Shown here: one piece after another, positions 51,737 to 60,275 of the stretch | Numbering within the stretch: the first letter of the stretch is position 1 | How the letters are laid out: every line of letters starts with the position of its first letter | NCBI GenBank assembly: GCA_034664085.1 | Contig: JAXDII010000098.1 | Coordinates: 1-64,000 of the forward strand | DNA length: 64,000 nucleotides | Source: JACVRW01 sp034664085 | Lineage (GTDB): Bacteria; Actinomycetota; Thermoleophilia; Solirubrobacterales; Thermoleophilaceae | Direction: 5' to 3' | Made by a program: the position numbers and the translations under genes | The notes under the pieces: generated by a model | Told to the model about the DNA's origin: nothing | Database searches by the model: none | The model's input: the letters and a program-made list of their open reading frames with translations, nothing else

Positions 51737-53661
51737 CAGTCCGACGGGCCCCCGCCGTCGACGAGCTGCTGCTCGTCGACGTTGAAGAGCTCGGCCAGGA
51801 TGCGGCGCGCCATCGGCGCTGCGGTGTCGGCGCCGAAGCCGCCGGCCTCGTCGGTCACCGCCACGACGTACTGGGGATCGGGCCACGGGGCGAGCGCGAC
51901 GTACCACGACTGGTCGGCCCGGCCGCCGCCCTTCTCCGCCGTGCCGGTCTTGCCGGCGATCTCCACCGGGAAGGTCTCGAAGACCGGCGTGGACGTGCCG
52001 CCCGGCGCGCTCGCCGCGCCGCGCAGGCCGTCCAGGATCGCCTGGCGGTGTTCCTCGGAGACCTTCAGCTCGCGGGCGGTCGGCGCCTCGAGCTGCTGCT
52101 GCGCCTGACCGGCGGAGTTCTCGATGCGCTGGCCGAGCCGCGGCCGCAGGATCTTGCCGCCGTTGGCCATCGCCGCGTACGCCACCGCCATCTGCAGCGG
52201 GTTGGCGGCCAGGTCGCCCTGACCGACGGAGAGGTTGACGTTGTCGCCCACCGACCAGGGCCGGTCCTGCCAGCCGCACTTGCCCATGGCGATCTCCGCG
52301 GGCGTGGGGTTGGTGCGCTTCTTGCAGCGCTCGAACTTCGCAAACTCGCGGTCGCGCCACTTCGGCCCGGGCACGAAGCCCGGGCCCTCCTCGGGGAGGT
52401 CGATGCCGGTCTCGCGGCCGATGCCGAGCTTGCGCGCCCAGTGCTGCAGCGGCATGCCCTCGCGGTTCATGTCGCGGCCGAGCTGGTAGAAGAAGACGTC
52501 GCTGGAGACCGTCAGCGCCTGGCGCAGCGAGAGGACGCCGTGGGCGACCTCGCCGGCGTTCTTGAAGATCTGGTCGCCGACGGTGAGCTCGCCCGGGTCG
52601 TTGAGCGGCGTGTCGGGCGTGATCAGCCCCGACTCCAATGCGGCGACGGCGGTGACCAGCTTGAAGGTGGAGCCCGTGGGGTAGCCGCCGGCGACCGCGC
52701 GGTTCGTGAGCGGGGCGCCGGTCTCGTCGGCCGTCAGGCGCTTGTAGTCCGACTCCCTGACGATCTTTGCGAACAGGTTGGGATCGAACGACGGCTGCGA
52801 GCCGAGCGCGAGCACCTCGCCGTTGGCGATGTTCATCACCGCGAAGGCGCCCTTGCCGGTGCCGCCCATCAGCGCCTCCTGGCCGGCGCGCTGCACGTCG
52901 AGGTCGAGCGAGAGCCTCAGCTGCCTGCCCTGCTTGGGCCGCCTGCGCTTGAGGTAGTCCGTGAGGTTCCCGAGGGCATCCACCTGGACGCGCGTGGCGC
53001 CGCTCATGCCGCGCAGGAACTGGTCGTACTCCAGCTCCACGCCCGCCTTGCCGACGCGGTCGCCCATCGACACGTTCGCGTAGCCGGGATCGTCCAGCTC
53101 GTCCTGGCTCACCTCGCCGACGTAGCCGAACAGGTGGGCGCCCACCTCCTTGTGGGGATACTCGCGCAGGAAGACCGGCTCGATCTCCACGCCGCGGAAG
53201 TCCTCGCGGCGCTCCTCGATGTACATGACGATGTCGCGCGACACGTCCTGCTTGACGGTGGCCTGGGAGTACTGCAGCTCGTTGAACTGCTCGTTCACGC
53301 GCCGCTCGATCGCGCGCGGGCGCTGGCCCAGCAGCCTGCCCAGCCGGCGGTACAGCTCACGGCGCTCGCCGATGTCGTCGGACAGCTTGTCGGGCGTGAG
53401 CTTGAGCGCCTCGCCCACGCGGTTGCGCACCAGCACCCGGCCCTCGCGGTCGACGATGTCGCCGCGCGGCGCCTGCACCTTGATCTCGCGCAGCTGGTTG
53501 TTCTGCGCCTCGGCGACGTACTTGTCGCCCGAGAGCACCTGCAGGTACCAGAGCCGAAAGAAGACGACCGCGAACGCGACCAGCGCGATGCCGCCGATGA
53601 TCGCCACGCGCACGGCGAGCTGCGGCGTGAGCGTGGGCCGGCGCTCGTTGTCGAGATACAC
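51736..53661 (-). CDS. mrdA: Penicillin-binding protein 2 (class B transpeptidase)
   Basis: Partner transpeptidase of RodA. 641 aa: membrane anchor (about 18-40), PBP dimerisation domain (about 50-230), transpeptidase domain with STFK near residue 334 (GYPTGSTFKLVTA), the SxN-type SSD in TVSSDVFFYQLG and KTGT near 569 (AGKTGTAEKG). GTG start at 53661. Confidence 0.97.
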   Translation of the reverse strand: MYLDNERRPTLTPQLAVRVAIIGGIALVAFAVVFFRLWYLQVLSGDKYVAEAQNNQLREIKVQAPRGDIVDREGRVLVRNRVGEALKLTPDKLSDDIGERRELYRRLGRLLGQRPRAIERRVNEQFNELQYSQATVKQDVSRDIVMYIEERREDFRGVEIEPVFLREYPHKEVGAHLFGYVGEVSQDELDDPGYANVSMGDRVGKAGVELEYDQFLRGMSGATRVQVDALGNLTDYLKRRRPKQGRQLRLSLDLDVQRAGQEALMGGTGKGAFAVMNIANGEVLALGSQPSFDPNLFAKIVRESDYKRLTADETGAPLTNRAVAGGYPTGSTFKLVTAVAALESGLITPDTPLNDPGELTVGDQIFKNAGEVAHGVLSLRQALTVSSDVFFYQLGRDMNREGMPLQHWARKLGIGRETGIDLPEEGPGFVPGPKWRDREFAKFERCKKRTNPTPAEIAMGKCGWQDRPWSVGDNVNLSVGQGDLAANPLQMAVAYAAMANGGKILRPRLGQRIENSAGQAQQQLEAPTARELKVSEEHRQAILDGLRGAASAPGGTSTPVFETFPVEIAGKTGTAEKGGGRADQSWYVALAPWPDPQYVVAVTDEAGGFGADTAAPMARRILAELFNVDEQQLVDGGGPSD

Positions 53662-53665
53662 GCCC

Positions 53666-54244
53666 TCAGACCTCCATGCCGCGCAGGCCGAGCGGGCCGG
53701 CTTCGCGTGGCGGACGGCGGCGGCGCCGCACCTCGAGCGGGTCGACCGCCAGCGAGGGGCGCAGCAGCTTGCGGCAGCCCGTGAACACGGGCAGTGCCAG
53801 CAGCGCGTTGAGCAGCACGGTCACGATCATGTCGCGGATCACGAGCGGGCTGACGCGCGCTCCGATGTCGAGCATCAGCGACACCGCGGCGAACGCGACC
53901 AGCCAGCCTGCGGTGGCGACCGCTCCAACGGCCACCGGCAGCAGGCCGTGGCTCGGGTCGCGCACCTCGCGGAAGCGGCCGACGCCGTACCCCACGGCCG
54001 TGAGCACCAGCGACGAGGCGCCCATGGTCGCGCCCGAGAGCAGGTCCAGGAGCAGGCCGGCCGCGAACCCGGTAGCCGAGCCGGGCAGGCTGCCGGCGTA
54101 GTAGGCGACAGCGGCGACGACCAGCAGGACCACGTCGGCGTGGCCGCCGAGGATCGGCAGCTGGCTGAGTGCGGAGAGCTGGAGCACCACGGCCACGAGC
54201 AGCAACGCGCCGACCCTCACGAATGCGCCCACCGAGAGGATCAT
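53666..54244 (-). CDS. mreD: Rod shape-determining protein MreD
   Basis: 192-aa membrane protein with about five helices (LLVAVVLQLSALSQLPILGG, FAAGLLLDLLSGATMGASSL). Scaffolds the elongasome with MreC. ATGA overlap with mreC. C-terminal 25 residues are basic and proline-rich. Confidence 0.93.
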   Translation of the reverse strand: MILSVGAFVRVGALLLVAVVLQLSALSQLPILGGHADVVLLVVAAVAYYAGSLPGSATGFAAGLLLDLLSGATMGASSLVLTAVGYGVGRFREVRDPSHGLLPVAVGAVATAGWLVAFAAVSLMLDIGARVSPLVIRDMIVTVLLNALLALPVFTGCRKLLRPSLAVDPLEVRRRRRPPREAGPLGLRGMEV

Positions 54245-55137
54245 CCGCCCGGCTCCGCCGCTACCGCGGCCTCCTGGGTGACGCCCCTGCGGGTGAGCAC
54301 TTGGACCAGGTCGATGCGCCGCAGGTCGGCGAACGGCTTGACGTGGACGCGCTGGTAGGTCTCGAGCTCGTCGAGGTCCACCTCGGTCACGCGGCCGATC
54401 GGGATCCCGCGCGGGAACAGCGACTCGGTCTTCGAGGAGGTGAAGCCGGACGTGATCACGAGCGTGTTCTCGGTGACGCGCCGGCCGCTCTCCACGTGCT
54501 CCAGCAGCAGGTCCTCGGGGTTGCCGACCTCCGGCCGGACCACCCCGCTCACGCCCGCCGGGAAGACCTGCGCGGAGACGCCGCTCTGGCCGTCGGTGAT
54601 CAGGCGCACCTCGGCGGTGCCGCCGGTGACGCTGGTCACCTTCCCGACCAATCCGCCGCCGGCGATCACCGGCTGGTTCGCGCGCAGGCCGTCGTCGGAG
54701 CCCTTGTCGATCTTCAGGCTGGAGTACCAGACCGTCGGCGAGCGGGCGATCACGCGCGCGGTCACGGGCGCGGTGGACTGCGGGAAGTAGGCCTCCTCGC
54801 GCAGCTGCGCGAGCGCCTCCAGCTGCTGGGAGTCGCGCAGCCCGGTCTGGGCCTGGGCCAGGTCGCTGCGCAGCTGCTCGACCTCGCGCTTCAGCTCGGT
54901 GTTCTGGTCCTTGGCGTCGATCGTGTCGCCGGCCCAGCCGAAGAAGTCGCGCACCGGCTTGAGCGCGCGGCTGGCACCGGTTTCGACCGGGGCGAACGTC
55001 TCCTGCGCGCCGCGCTGGAGCGTGTGGAAGAAGCCTCCACCGGACTCGCCGAAGTAGGCGGTGAGAATGGCGATGGACAGGACGACGAAGACGGCGAGCG
55101 CCGCCCGCCGCCTGCGGACCACCTTCCTGTCATACAT
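54241..55137 (-). CDS. mreC: Rod shape-determining protein MreC
   Basis: 298 aa: N-terminal anchor helix (about 10-30), coiled coil (about 75-105, LKREVEQLRSDLAQAQTGLR), then the double beta-barrel region (VTARVIARSPTVWYSSLKID, GLVGKVTSVTGGTAEVRLIT). Couples MreB to PBP2/RodA. ATG start. Confidence 0.96.
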   Translation of the reverse strand: MYDRKVVRRRRAALAVFVVLSIAILTAYFGESGGGFFHTLQRGAQETFAPVETGASRALKPVRDFFGWAGDTIDAKDQNTELKREVEQLRSDLAQAQTGLRDSQQLEALAQLREEAYFPQSTAPVTARVIARSPTVWYSSLKIDKGSDDGLRANQPVIAGGGLVGKVTSVTGGTAEVRLITDGQSGVSAQVFPAGVSGVVRPEVGNPEDLLLEHVESGRRVTENTLVITSGFTSSKTESLFPRGIPIGRVTEVDLDELETYQRVHVKPFADLRRIDLVQVLTRRGVTQEAAVAAEPGG

Positions 55138-55167
55138 CCCGAGGCCTCGACCAGGGGCCCGGCGCCT

Positions 55168-56214
55168 CTACCGTCGCCGGCTCGTTCGGGAATGCTTGTT
55201 CGCGCGATGGATGGCCTCGAACTCCTCGAGGCTGCGGCCGGACCCGACCGCGACGCAGGTCAGCGGCGACTCGGCCAGGTGAGCCGGCATCTGCGTCTCG
55301 TCGCGGAGACGCTCGTCGAGCCCCTGGAGCAGCGCGCCACCGCCCGCGAGCATGATGCCGCGGTCCATGATGTCCGAGGCCAGCTCCGGCGGCGTGCGGT
55401 CGAGTGTCTCCTTGACCGCGTCGATGATCGCCTGGAGCGGCTCCTCGAGCGCCATGCGCACCTCTTCGCTCGTGAGCACGATCGTCTTGGGCAGCCCGGA
55501 GACGAGGTCGCGGCCGCGGATCTCGGCCTGGACCTCCTCGGCGAGCGGGAAGGCCGAGCCGATCTCGAGCTTGACCTCCTCCGCCGTCTGCTGCCCGATC
55601 ATCAGCTTGTACTCGCGCTTGACGTAGTTGATGATCGCCTCGTCGAGCTCGTCGCCGCCCACGCGGATCGACTGGCTGACGACGATGCCGCCCAGCGAGA
55701 TCACTGCGACCTCGCTGGTGCCGCCGCCGATGTCGACCACCATGTTGCCGGTGGGCTCGCCGACGGGCAGTCCGGCGCCGATCGCGGCGGCCATCGGCTC
55801 CTCGATCAGGTAGGCCTGGCGCGCGCCGGCCGACAGGCAGGCCTCCTCGACGGCGCGCTTCTCCACCCCGGTCACGCCGCTCGGAACGCACACGACCACG
55901 CGCGGGTGCGCCCAGCGGTTCTGGTGAACCTTCTGGATGAAGTGGCGGAGCATCTGCTCGGTCACGTCGAAGTCGGCGATCACGCCGTCCTTGAGCGGGC
56001 GGATCGCCTGGATCGTGCCGGGCGTGCGGCCGAGCATGCGCTTGGCCTCGATCCCGACCGCGTGCACCTCTCCGCTGCGTGAGTCGATCGCCACCACGGA
56101 CGGCTCCGAGAGCACGATCCCGCGGCCACGCACGTATACGAGCGTGTTGGCGGTTCCCAGATCGACGGCCATGTCACGGCCGCCCATGCCGGTGAGGTAG
56201 GAGAAGAAGCCCAT
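55168..56214 (-). CDS. mreB: Actin-like cell-shape protein MreB
   Basis: 348-aa actin-fold ATPase that positions wall synthesis. ATG at 56214 (MGFFSYLTGMGGRDMAVDLG). Phosphate loops DLGTANTLVYV and VVDIGGGTSEVAVISLGGI, adenosine motif IMLAGGGALLQGLDE. First gene of mreB-mreC-mreD-mrdA-rodA-rng. Confidence 0.98.
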   Translation of the reverse strand: MGFFSYLTGMGGRDMAVDLGTANTLVYVRGRGIVLSEPSVVAIDSRSGEVHAVGIEAKRMLGRTPGTIQAIRPLKDGVIADFDVTEQMLRHFIQKVHQNRWAHPRVVVCVPSGVTGVEKRAVEEACLSAGARQAYLIEEPMAAAIGAGLPVGEPTGNMVVDIGGGTSEVAVISLGGIVVSQSIRVGGDELDEAIINYVKREYKLMIGQQTAEEVKLEIGSAFPLAEEVQAEIRGRDLVSGLPKTIVLTSEEVRMALEEPLQAIIDAVKETLDRTPPELASDIMDRGIMLAGGGALLQGLDERLRDETQMPAHLAESPLTCVAVGSGRSLEEFEAIHRANKHSRTSRRR

Positions 56215-56314
56215 TCGCGCGTTGAGAGATGAGGATAGGCGCCGGGGCGGCAGCACGGAAGGCCGGCGCCCAGGTAGGACGGACGCCGCGGGGCCGCGCC
56301 CGGACCGTGCCAGC

Positions 56315-56342
56315 AGTCTAGCGAGCCGGGACGGCTCGGCAA
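56315..56342 (-). promoter_or_regulatory. Candidate promoter of the mreB operon
   Basis: On the minus strand TTGCCG (56342-56337), 16-base spacer, TAGACT (56320-56315): 4 of 6 matches to each sigma-70 hexamer. The spacer carries a CGAGCC-gtccc-GGCTCG inverted repeat. It would leave a leader of about 95 bases before mreB. The 164-base gap around it holds nothing else recognised. Confidence 0.45.
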
Positions 56343-56378
56343 AGCGGTGCAGGCGGGCTGGCGGAAGGCGCACGGCGC

Positions 56379-56921
56379 CTAGCCGAGCAGCAGGTCCGGC
56401 ACCAGCCGCAGCAGGGCCGGCACGGGCAGGCCCACGACGTTCCAATAGTCCCCCTCGATCGCCTCCACCAGGGCCGCGCCCCTGCCCTGGATCGCGTAAC
56501 CGCCGGCCCGGCCGCGCCACTCCTCGCCGGCCAGGTACCAGTCCAGCTCGGGCCTCCCCAGGGCGCGGAAGCGCACCAGCGTGACCGCGACGTCCGTGTG
56601 CTCCGCCCCGTCCTCGCAGATCGCGATCCCGCTCATCACCTCGTGCGAGCGGCCGGACAGGGCCCCCAGGAACCGCTCCGCCTCGGCGGCGTCGGCCGGC
56701 TTGCCGAACGCCCGCCCGTCGAGCACGACCGCCGTGTCCGCGCCCAGCACCCGCTCGCCGGGCCGGGCGCGGGCGCGGGCCTTGCGCAGGGCGTTGTCGG
56801 CGACCGCCTGGCGCGGGTCGCCGTCCAGGCGCTCCTCCACCTCCGGGACCTCCACACGGAAGTCCACCCCGAGCTGCTCGAGGATGGCCTTCCGCTGGGG
56901 CGACCCGGAGGCGAGGATCAA
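56379..56921 (-). CDS. maf: Maf-type nucleoside triphosphate pyrophosphatase
   Basis: Hydrolyses non-canonical or modified nucleotides (dTTP/UTP or m7GTP class). 180 aa. LASGSPQRKAIL, GADTAVVLDG and YAIQGRGAALVE with the expected Asp and Gln positions. TTG start overlaps the ndk stop as TTGA. Confidence 0.95.
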   Translation of the reverse strand: MILASGSPQRKAILEQLGVDFRVEVPEVEERLDGDPRQAVADNALRKARARARPGERVLGADTAVVLDGRAFGKPADAAEAERFLGALSGRSHEVMSGIAICEDGAEHTDVAVTLVRFRALGRPELDWYLAGEEWRGRAGGYAIQGRGAALVEAIEGDYWNVVGLPVPALLRLVPDLLLG

Positions 56922-57322
56922 AGCTCGGGAAAGAACAGCCCGATCTCGCGCGCGGCGGACTCGGCCGAGTCGGAGCCGTGCACGAGGTTGGTCTGGACCT
57001 CGAGGCCGAACTCGCCGCGGATCGATCCCGGCGCCGCCTCGAGCGGGTTGGTCGCGCCGATCACCTGGCGCGCCGCCTTGACGGCCTCGTAGCCCTCGAG
57101 CACGAGCGCCACGAGCGGCCCGCCGGTGATGAAGTCCACCAGGTCGCCGAAGAAGGGCTTCTCGGCGTGCTCGGCGTAGTGGCGCTCCGCCAGCTCGCGG
57201 TCGACGGTCATGTGCCGCATCGCGGCGATGACGAGGCCCTTGCGCTCGAAGCGGGCGAGTATCTCACCGGTCAGGCCCCGCTCGAAGGCGTCGGGCTTTA
57301 CCAGGATCAGGGTCCGGTCCAT
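56918..57322 (-). CDS. ndk: Nucleoside diphosphate kinase
   Basis: 134 aa, normal length. RTLILVKPDAFERGLTGEIL start, catalytic His in LVHGSDSAESAAREIGLFF and the terminal FFPEL. Balances NTP pools. Precedes maf with overlap; both are nucleotide-pool enzymes. Confidence 0.98.
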   Translation of the reverse strand: MDRTLILVKPDAFERGLTGEILARFERKGLVIAAMRHMTVDRELAERHYAEHAEKPFFGDLVDFITGGPLVALVLEGYEAVKAARQVIGATNPLEAAPGSIRGEFGLEVQTNLVHGSDSAESAAREIGLFFPEL

Positions 57323-57367
57323 GAATCTCCTATTCGGGTTGGAAGCGGCGCGAGCCGGCCGACGAGG

Positions 57368-58054
57368 CTAGCCGGCCGACGGCGGGCGCTCACGCGAGGC
57401 GCGCGCCGTGCGCTCGGTCCGCGGGCGCTCGGTGGCGGCGGGACGTTCGCTCGTCTGATCCGGCTGCCGGGCCGCGCGCGGCGCCGCGCTTCGCGGTGCA
57501 CTCTGGCGTCCGGACGACGCCGCGGCCGTGCGGCGTGTGCGCGGGCGGCGGGTCTCCGCCGGGGCTTGGCCGACCTCGGCCTCGCAGTAGGGGCAGATCT
57601 TCCAGCGCGGGTCGAGCGGCTTGGCGCAGACGGTGCACGGCTCCTTGAGCCGGCGCAGGCAGCTCGGGCAGCGCAGGAAGTCCTTGTCGACCTCGAAGCC
57701 GCAGTACTGGCAGTGCACGTGCTCGAGGTTGGCCAGCCGCGCCTGGGCCGCTGCGATCTCGAGCTCGCGCTCGCGCACGTCGTCGAGGTACTCCGGCGGC
57801 CGCACGATTACGTAGACGATCGTGCCGACGAACGGGAACAGCGACGCCGCCGTGGCGCACCCGACCAGCAGCGGATCGGCGATGCGGCGGCGCGCGTCCG
57901 CGAAGGTCCAGTAGACCAGCGCCAGCCAGATGACCACGAGAAACAGGATCAACAGGTTGACCGCGAGGTTGAGCCCGTCGTTCTCGATGCCGAAGACGGC
58001 GAGGGCGCCCATAGGAGGCGCGAGTGTACTGACCGCCTGTGACAGGCCTGTCAC
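57368..58054 (-). CDS. Membrane protein with double zinc ribbon and basic tail
   Basis: 228 aa if begun at GTG 58054 (GTGA overlap with the 38-aa gene), 214 aa from ATG 58012. Two helices (about 30-52 and 62-85), a linker, then four Cys pairs (CQYC, CPSC, CTVC, CPYC, about 112-162) forming zinc ribbons, and a disordered Arg/Ala/Pro tail. Zinc-ribbon membrane proteins of this type are uncharacterised. A perfect 22-base palindrome lies across the alternative start region. Confidence 0.85.
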   Translation of the reverse strand: MTGLSQAVSTLAPPMGALAVFGIENDGLNLAVNLLILFLVVIWLALVYWTFADARRRIADPLLVGCATAASLFPFVGTIVYVIVRPPEYLDDVRERELEIAAAQARLANLEHVHCQYCGFEVDKDFLRCPSCLRRLKEPCTVCAKPLDPRWKICPYCEAEVGQAPAETRRPRTRRTAAASSGRQSAPRSAAPRAARQPDQTSERPAATERPRTERTARASRERPPSAG

Positions 58055-58057
58055 AGG
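58036..58057. promoter_or_regulatory. Perfect 22-base palindrome
   Basis: CCTGTGACAGG followed directly by its reverse complement CCTGTCACAGG. It contains TGTGA-N8-TCACA, two bases wider than a CRP site. It covers the stop of the 38-aa gene and the GTG start option of the zinc-ribbon gene, so it could be an operator or an RNA hairpin that couples the two genes. Confidence 0.5.
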
Positions 58058-58167
58058 AAGAGCCGCCCCAGGGCGTAGCCGATTCCAAAGAACACCAGGA
58101 TTACCGTGGCCACGACGATGGCCACCAGGCCAATCATCGCGCCGAAGCGGGGACCGTCACCGTCCAT
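58051..58167 (-). CDS. 38-aa single-helix membrane peptide
   Basis: ATG at 58167, TGA at 58053. MDGDGPRFG, one membrane helix (AMIGLVAIVVATVILVFFGI) and a GYALGRLFL end. Nearly all codons end in G or C, as in real genes here. The stop overlaps the GTG of the zinc-ribbon gene (GTGA). Small membrane protein of unknown function. Confidence 0.65.
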   Translation of the reverse strand: MDGDGPRFGAMIGLVAIVVATVILVFFGIGYALGRLFL

Positions 58168-58203
58168 GCGGGAATCGTGGCAGGCGCGCCGGGCGGCGCG
58201 GCT

Positions 58204-59013
58204 CTAGACGGGCAGGCAGCTCGGCCGGTACGCGGGGTCAGCGGGCCCGGGTCGGGCGAGCGCGTTCTGGATCCAGCGCAGCGCGACCGCGTCTCCGAGG
58301 ATCGACAGGTGCTCCGACAGGTCCAGCGGACAGCGGGCCTGGAGCAGCACGTTGGTGGTGCCCCACCCCGACAGGAAGGCGGAGCTGTAGGGGATGACCA
58401 CCTCGTCGTAGCGCGTCTGGATGACCGTGTAGTGGACCGCGCCGGGAGTCTCGTCGCCGCTGTTCAGGGCGGTCAGGAACGCCGAGCCGGTCGCCTGCTG
58501 GGCGCAGGACGGGCAGAGCCCGGCGCCGGCGAGCACCAGCGCGCCCGGGTTGCTCGTGCCGTGGTTGGACGGCGACAGCCCGATCAGCTCGTCCACCTTT
58601 GCAGTGCCGCCCAGGAACTTCAGGTAGTGGCGCGGCATCATGCCGCCCTGCGAGTGCCCCACGAGCGCGACCTTGGCGGCGCCGGTGGCCGCGAGCACCC
58701 GGTCGACGAAGGCGCGCAGCTCCCCGGCGGACTGCTCGATCGGGTCCGTGCCGCGGTGGCCGTAGTCGAGCGCGAAGACGCAGTAGCCGGCCTGCTTCAG
58801 CCGCGGCGAGATCAGGTTCCAGGAGACCGTCATGTCGGCGAACGTGCCGTGCACGAGCACCACCGGGTGCGGGTGCGCCGAGCTCGGGCGGCAGCTCCAG
58901 TCGTTGGCGCCCGGCGGGCTGATGCCGGGTGCGACGTAGGGCGAGGCGGCCGCCGGGGCGCTGCAGGCGAGCGCGAGCACAACCACGGCCAGCACCGCTC
59001 GAGCTTCCCTCAT
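58204..59013 (-). CDS. Secreted triacylglycerol lipase-like alpha/beta hydrolase
   Basis: 269 aa with signal peptide (VLAVVVLALACSAPAAA, cleavage near residue 24). Oxyanion region VVLVHGTFADM, nucleophile elbow GHSQGGMMPRHYL, and candidate Asp/His near YDEVVIPYSSAF and DLSEHLSILGD. Four Cys suggest disulfides. Class 2 lipase/EstA-type of actinobacteria; lipid substrate unknown. Confidence 0.92.
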   Translation of the reverse strand: MREARAVLAVVVLALACSAPAAASPYVAPGISPPGANDWSCRPSSAHPHPVVLVHGTFADMTVSWNLISPRLKQAGYCVFALDYGHRGTDPIEQSAGELRAFVDRVLAATGAAKVALVGHSQGGMMPRHYLKFLGGTAKVDELIGLSPSNHGTSNPGALVLAGAGLCPSCAQQATGSAFLTALNSGDETPGAVHYTVIQTRYDEVVIPYSSAFLSGWGTTNVLLQARCPLDLSEHLSILGDAVALRWIQNALARPGPADPAYRPSCLPV

Positions 59014-59030
59014 GTGCGGCTACCTACCCG

Positions 59031-60275
59031 TTAGAGCATCGAAGCACGCACGTCCGGATCGTCCCGCACCAGGTCGGCGATCAGGTAGATCGACCCGGTG
59101 GCGAGAACCGCGCCGTCCGGCCCGGCCAGCTCCCTTGCACGCTTGACCGCGGCCCGCGGGTCGGGGACCGTCTCCGACGGCGGGCCGCCCAGCTGCTCGG
59201 CGAGCGAGCCGAGCGTCGCCGGCGACAGCGAGCGCGGGTTCTGCGAGCGCGTGTAGACCGCGCGGTCGAAGTGCGGCAGCAGCTCGCCGAGCATGCTCGC
59301 CGCGTCCTTGTCCTCCAGGACGCCGAGCACGGCCACGCGCGGGCGCCGCTCACCGAAGACGTCGCCGAGCGACTCCGCCAGCGCGCGGGCGCCGGCCGGG
59401 TTGTGGGCGCCGTCGTAGACGGTCAGGGGCCGGTCGGCGACGACCTCCACCCTGCCGGGGATAGTGGTCTCGGCGGCGGCGGCCTGGAGCGCGTCCTTGC
59501 GAATCGACCCCTGGCCCATGAAGGCCTCGGCGGCGGCCGCCGCCAGGGCGAAGTTCGGGCGCTGGAAGCGCCCCGCCGCCCGCAGCGGGATGCCGAGGTC
59601 CTCCGGAGCCCGGACCAGCGCGGCGTTGCGCTCGCCGGCCACCCGCTCGGCGACCGTCGCGGTGATCGGATCGAGCGCCCCCACGACCAGCGTGCCGTGG
59701 TCGCGCACCACCGCGAGCTTCTCCGCGGCGATGTCCGTGACCGTGGGCCCCAGCCAGCGCGTGTGCTCCAGGCCGACGGAGGTGAGCGCCTGCACCTTCG
59801 AGGGGATCACGTTGGTGGCGTCGAAGCGGCCGCCCAGGCCGGCCTCGATCACGGCCACCTCCACCCCGCGCCGGGCCAGCTCGTGGTAGGCGGCCGCGGT
59901 GAGCGCCTCGAACTGAGTCACGCGGTCGTCGGGCTCCTCCGTGCGGTTGACGAGCTCGGCGGCCTGCGCGGCCCGCTCCACCGCCGCCGCGAAGTCCGCC
60001 TCGGGCACCGCCCGCTCGCCGACCTCGATGCGCTCGCGGAACGAGCGCAGGTGCGGCGACGTGTAGCTGCCCGTGCTCAGCCCGTGGCGCTCGAGAATCG
60101 CGGCGCAGAGGCGCACGGTCGAGGACTTGCCGTTCGTGCCGACGACGTGGATCGACGCGAAGCGCCGCTGCGGCAGGCCGAGCACGGTCATCAGCCGGTG
60201 CATGCGGTCGAGCCCGAAGCGCATGCCGAACAGCTCCAGGGACAGCAGGTACTCCTCGGCCTCGCGGAAGGTCAT
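59031..60275 (-). CDS. folC: Folylpolyglutamate/dihydrofolate synthase
   Basis: Adds glutamate to folates. 414 aa from ATG 60275 (ATGA overlap with valS). Mur-ligase fold: P-loop VVGTNGKSSTVRL near residue 46, YTSPHLRSFRERIEV, GLGGRFDATNVI and VYDGAHNPAGARALAE. valS-folC is a frequent pairing. Confidence 0.96.
   Translation of the reverse strand: MTFREAEEYLLSLELFGMRFGLDRMHRLMTVLGLPQRRFASIHVVGTNGKSSTVRLCAAILERHGLSTGSYTSPHLRSFRERIEVGERAVPEADFAAAVERAAQAAELVNRTEEPDDRVTQFEALTAAAYHELARRGVEVAVIEAGLGGRFDATNVIPSKVQALTSVGLEHTRWLGPTVTDIAAEKLAVVRDHGTLVVGALDPITATVAERVAGERNAALVRAPEDLGIPLRAAGRFQRPNFALAAAAAEAFMGQGSIRKDALQAAAAETTIPGRVEVVADRPLTVYDGAHNPAGARALAESLGDVFGERRPRVAVLGVLEDKDAASMLGELLPHFDRAVYTRSQNPRSLSPATLGSLAEQLGGPPSETVPDPRAAVKRARELAGPDGAVLATGSIYLIADLVRDDPDVRASML

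Noticed and set aside
58039..58055. TGTGA-N8-TCACA as a second CRP site
   Set aside because: Spacing is two bases longer than the CRP consensus; reported only as an unassigned palindrome.
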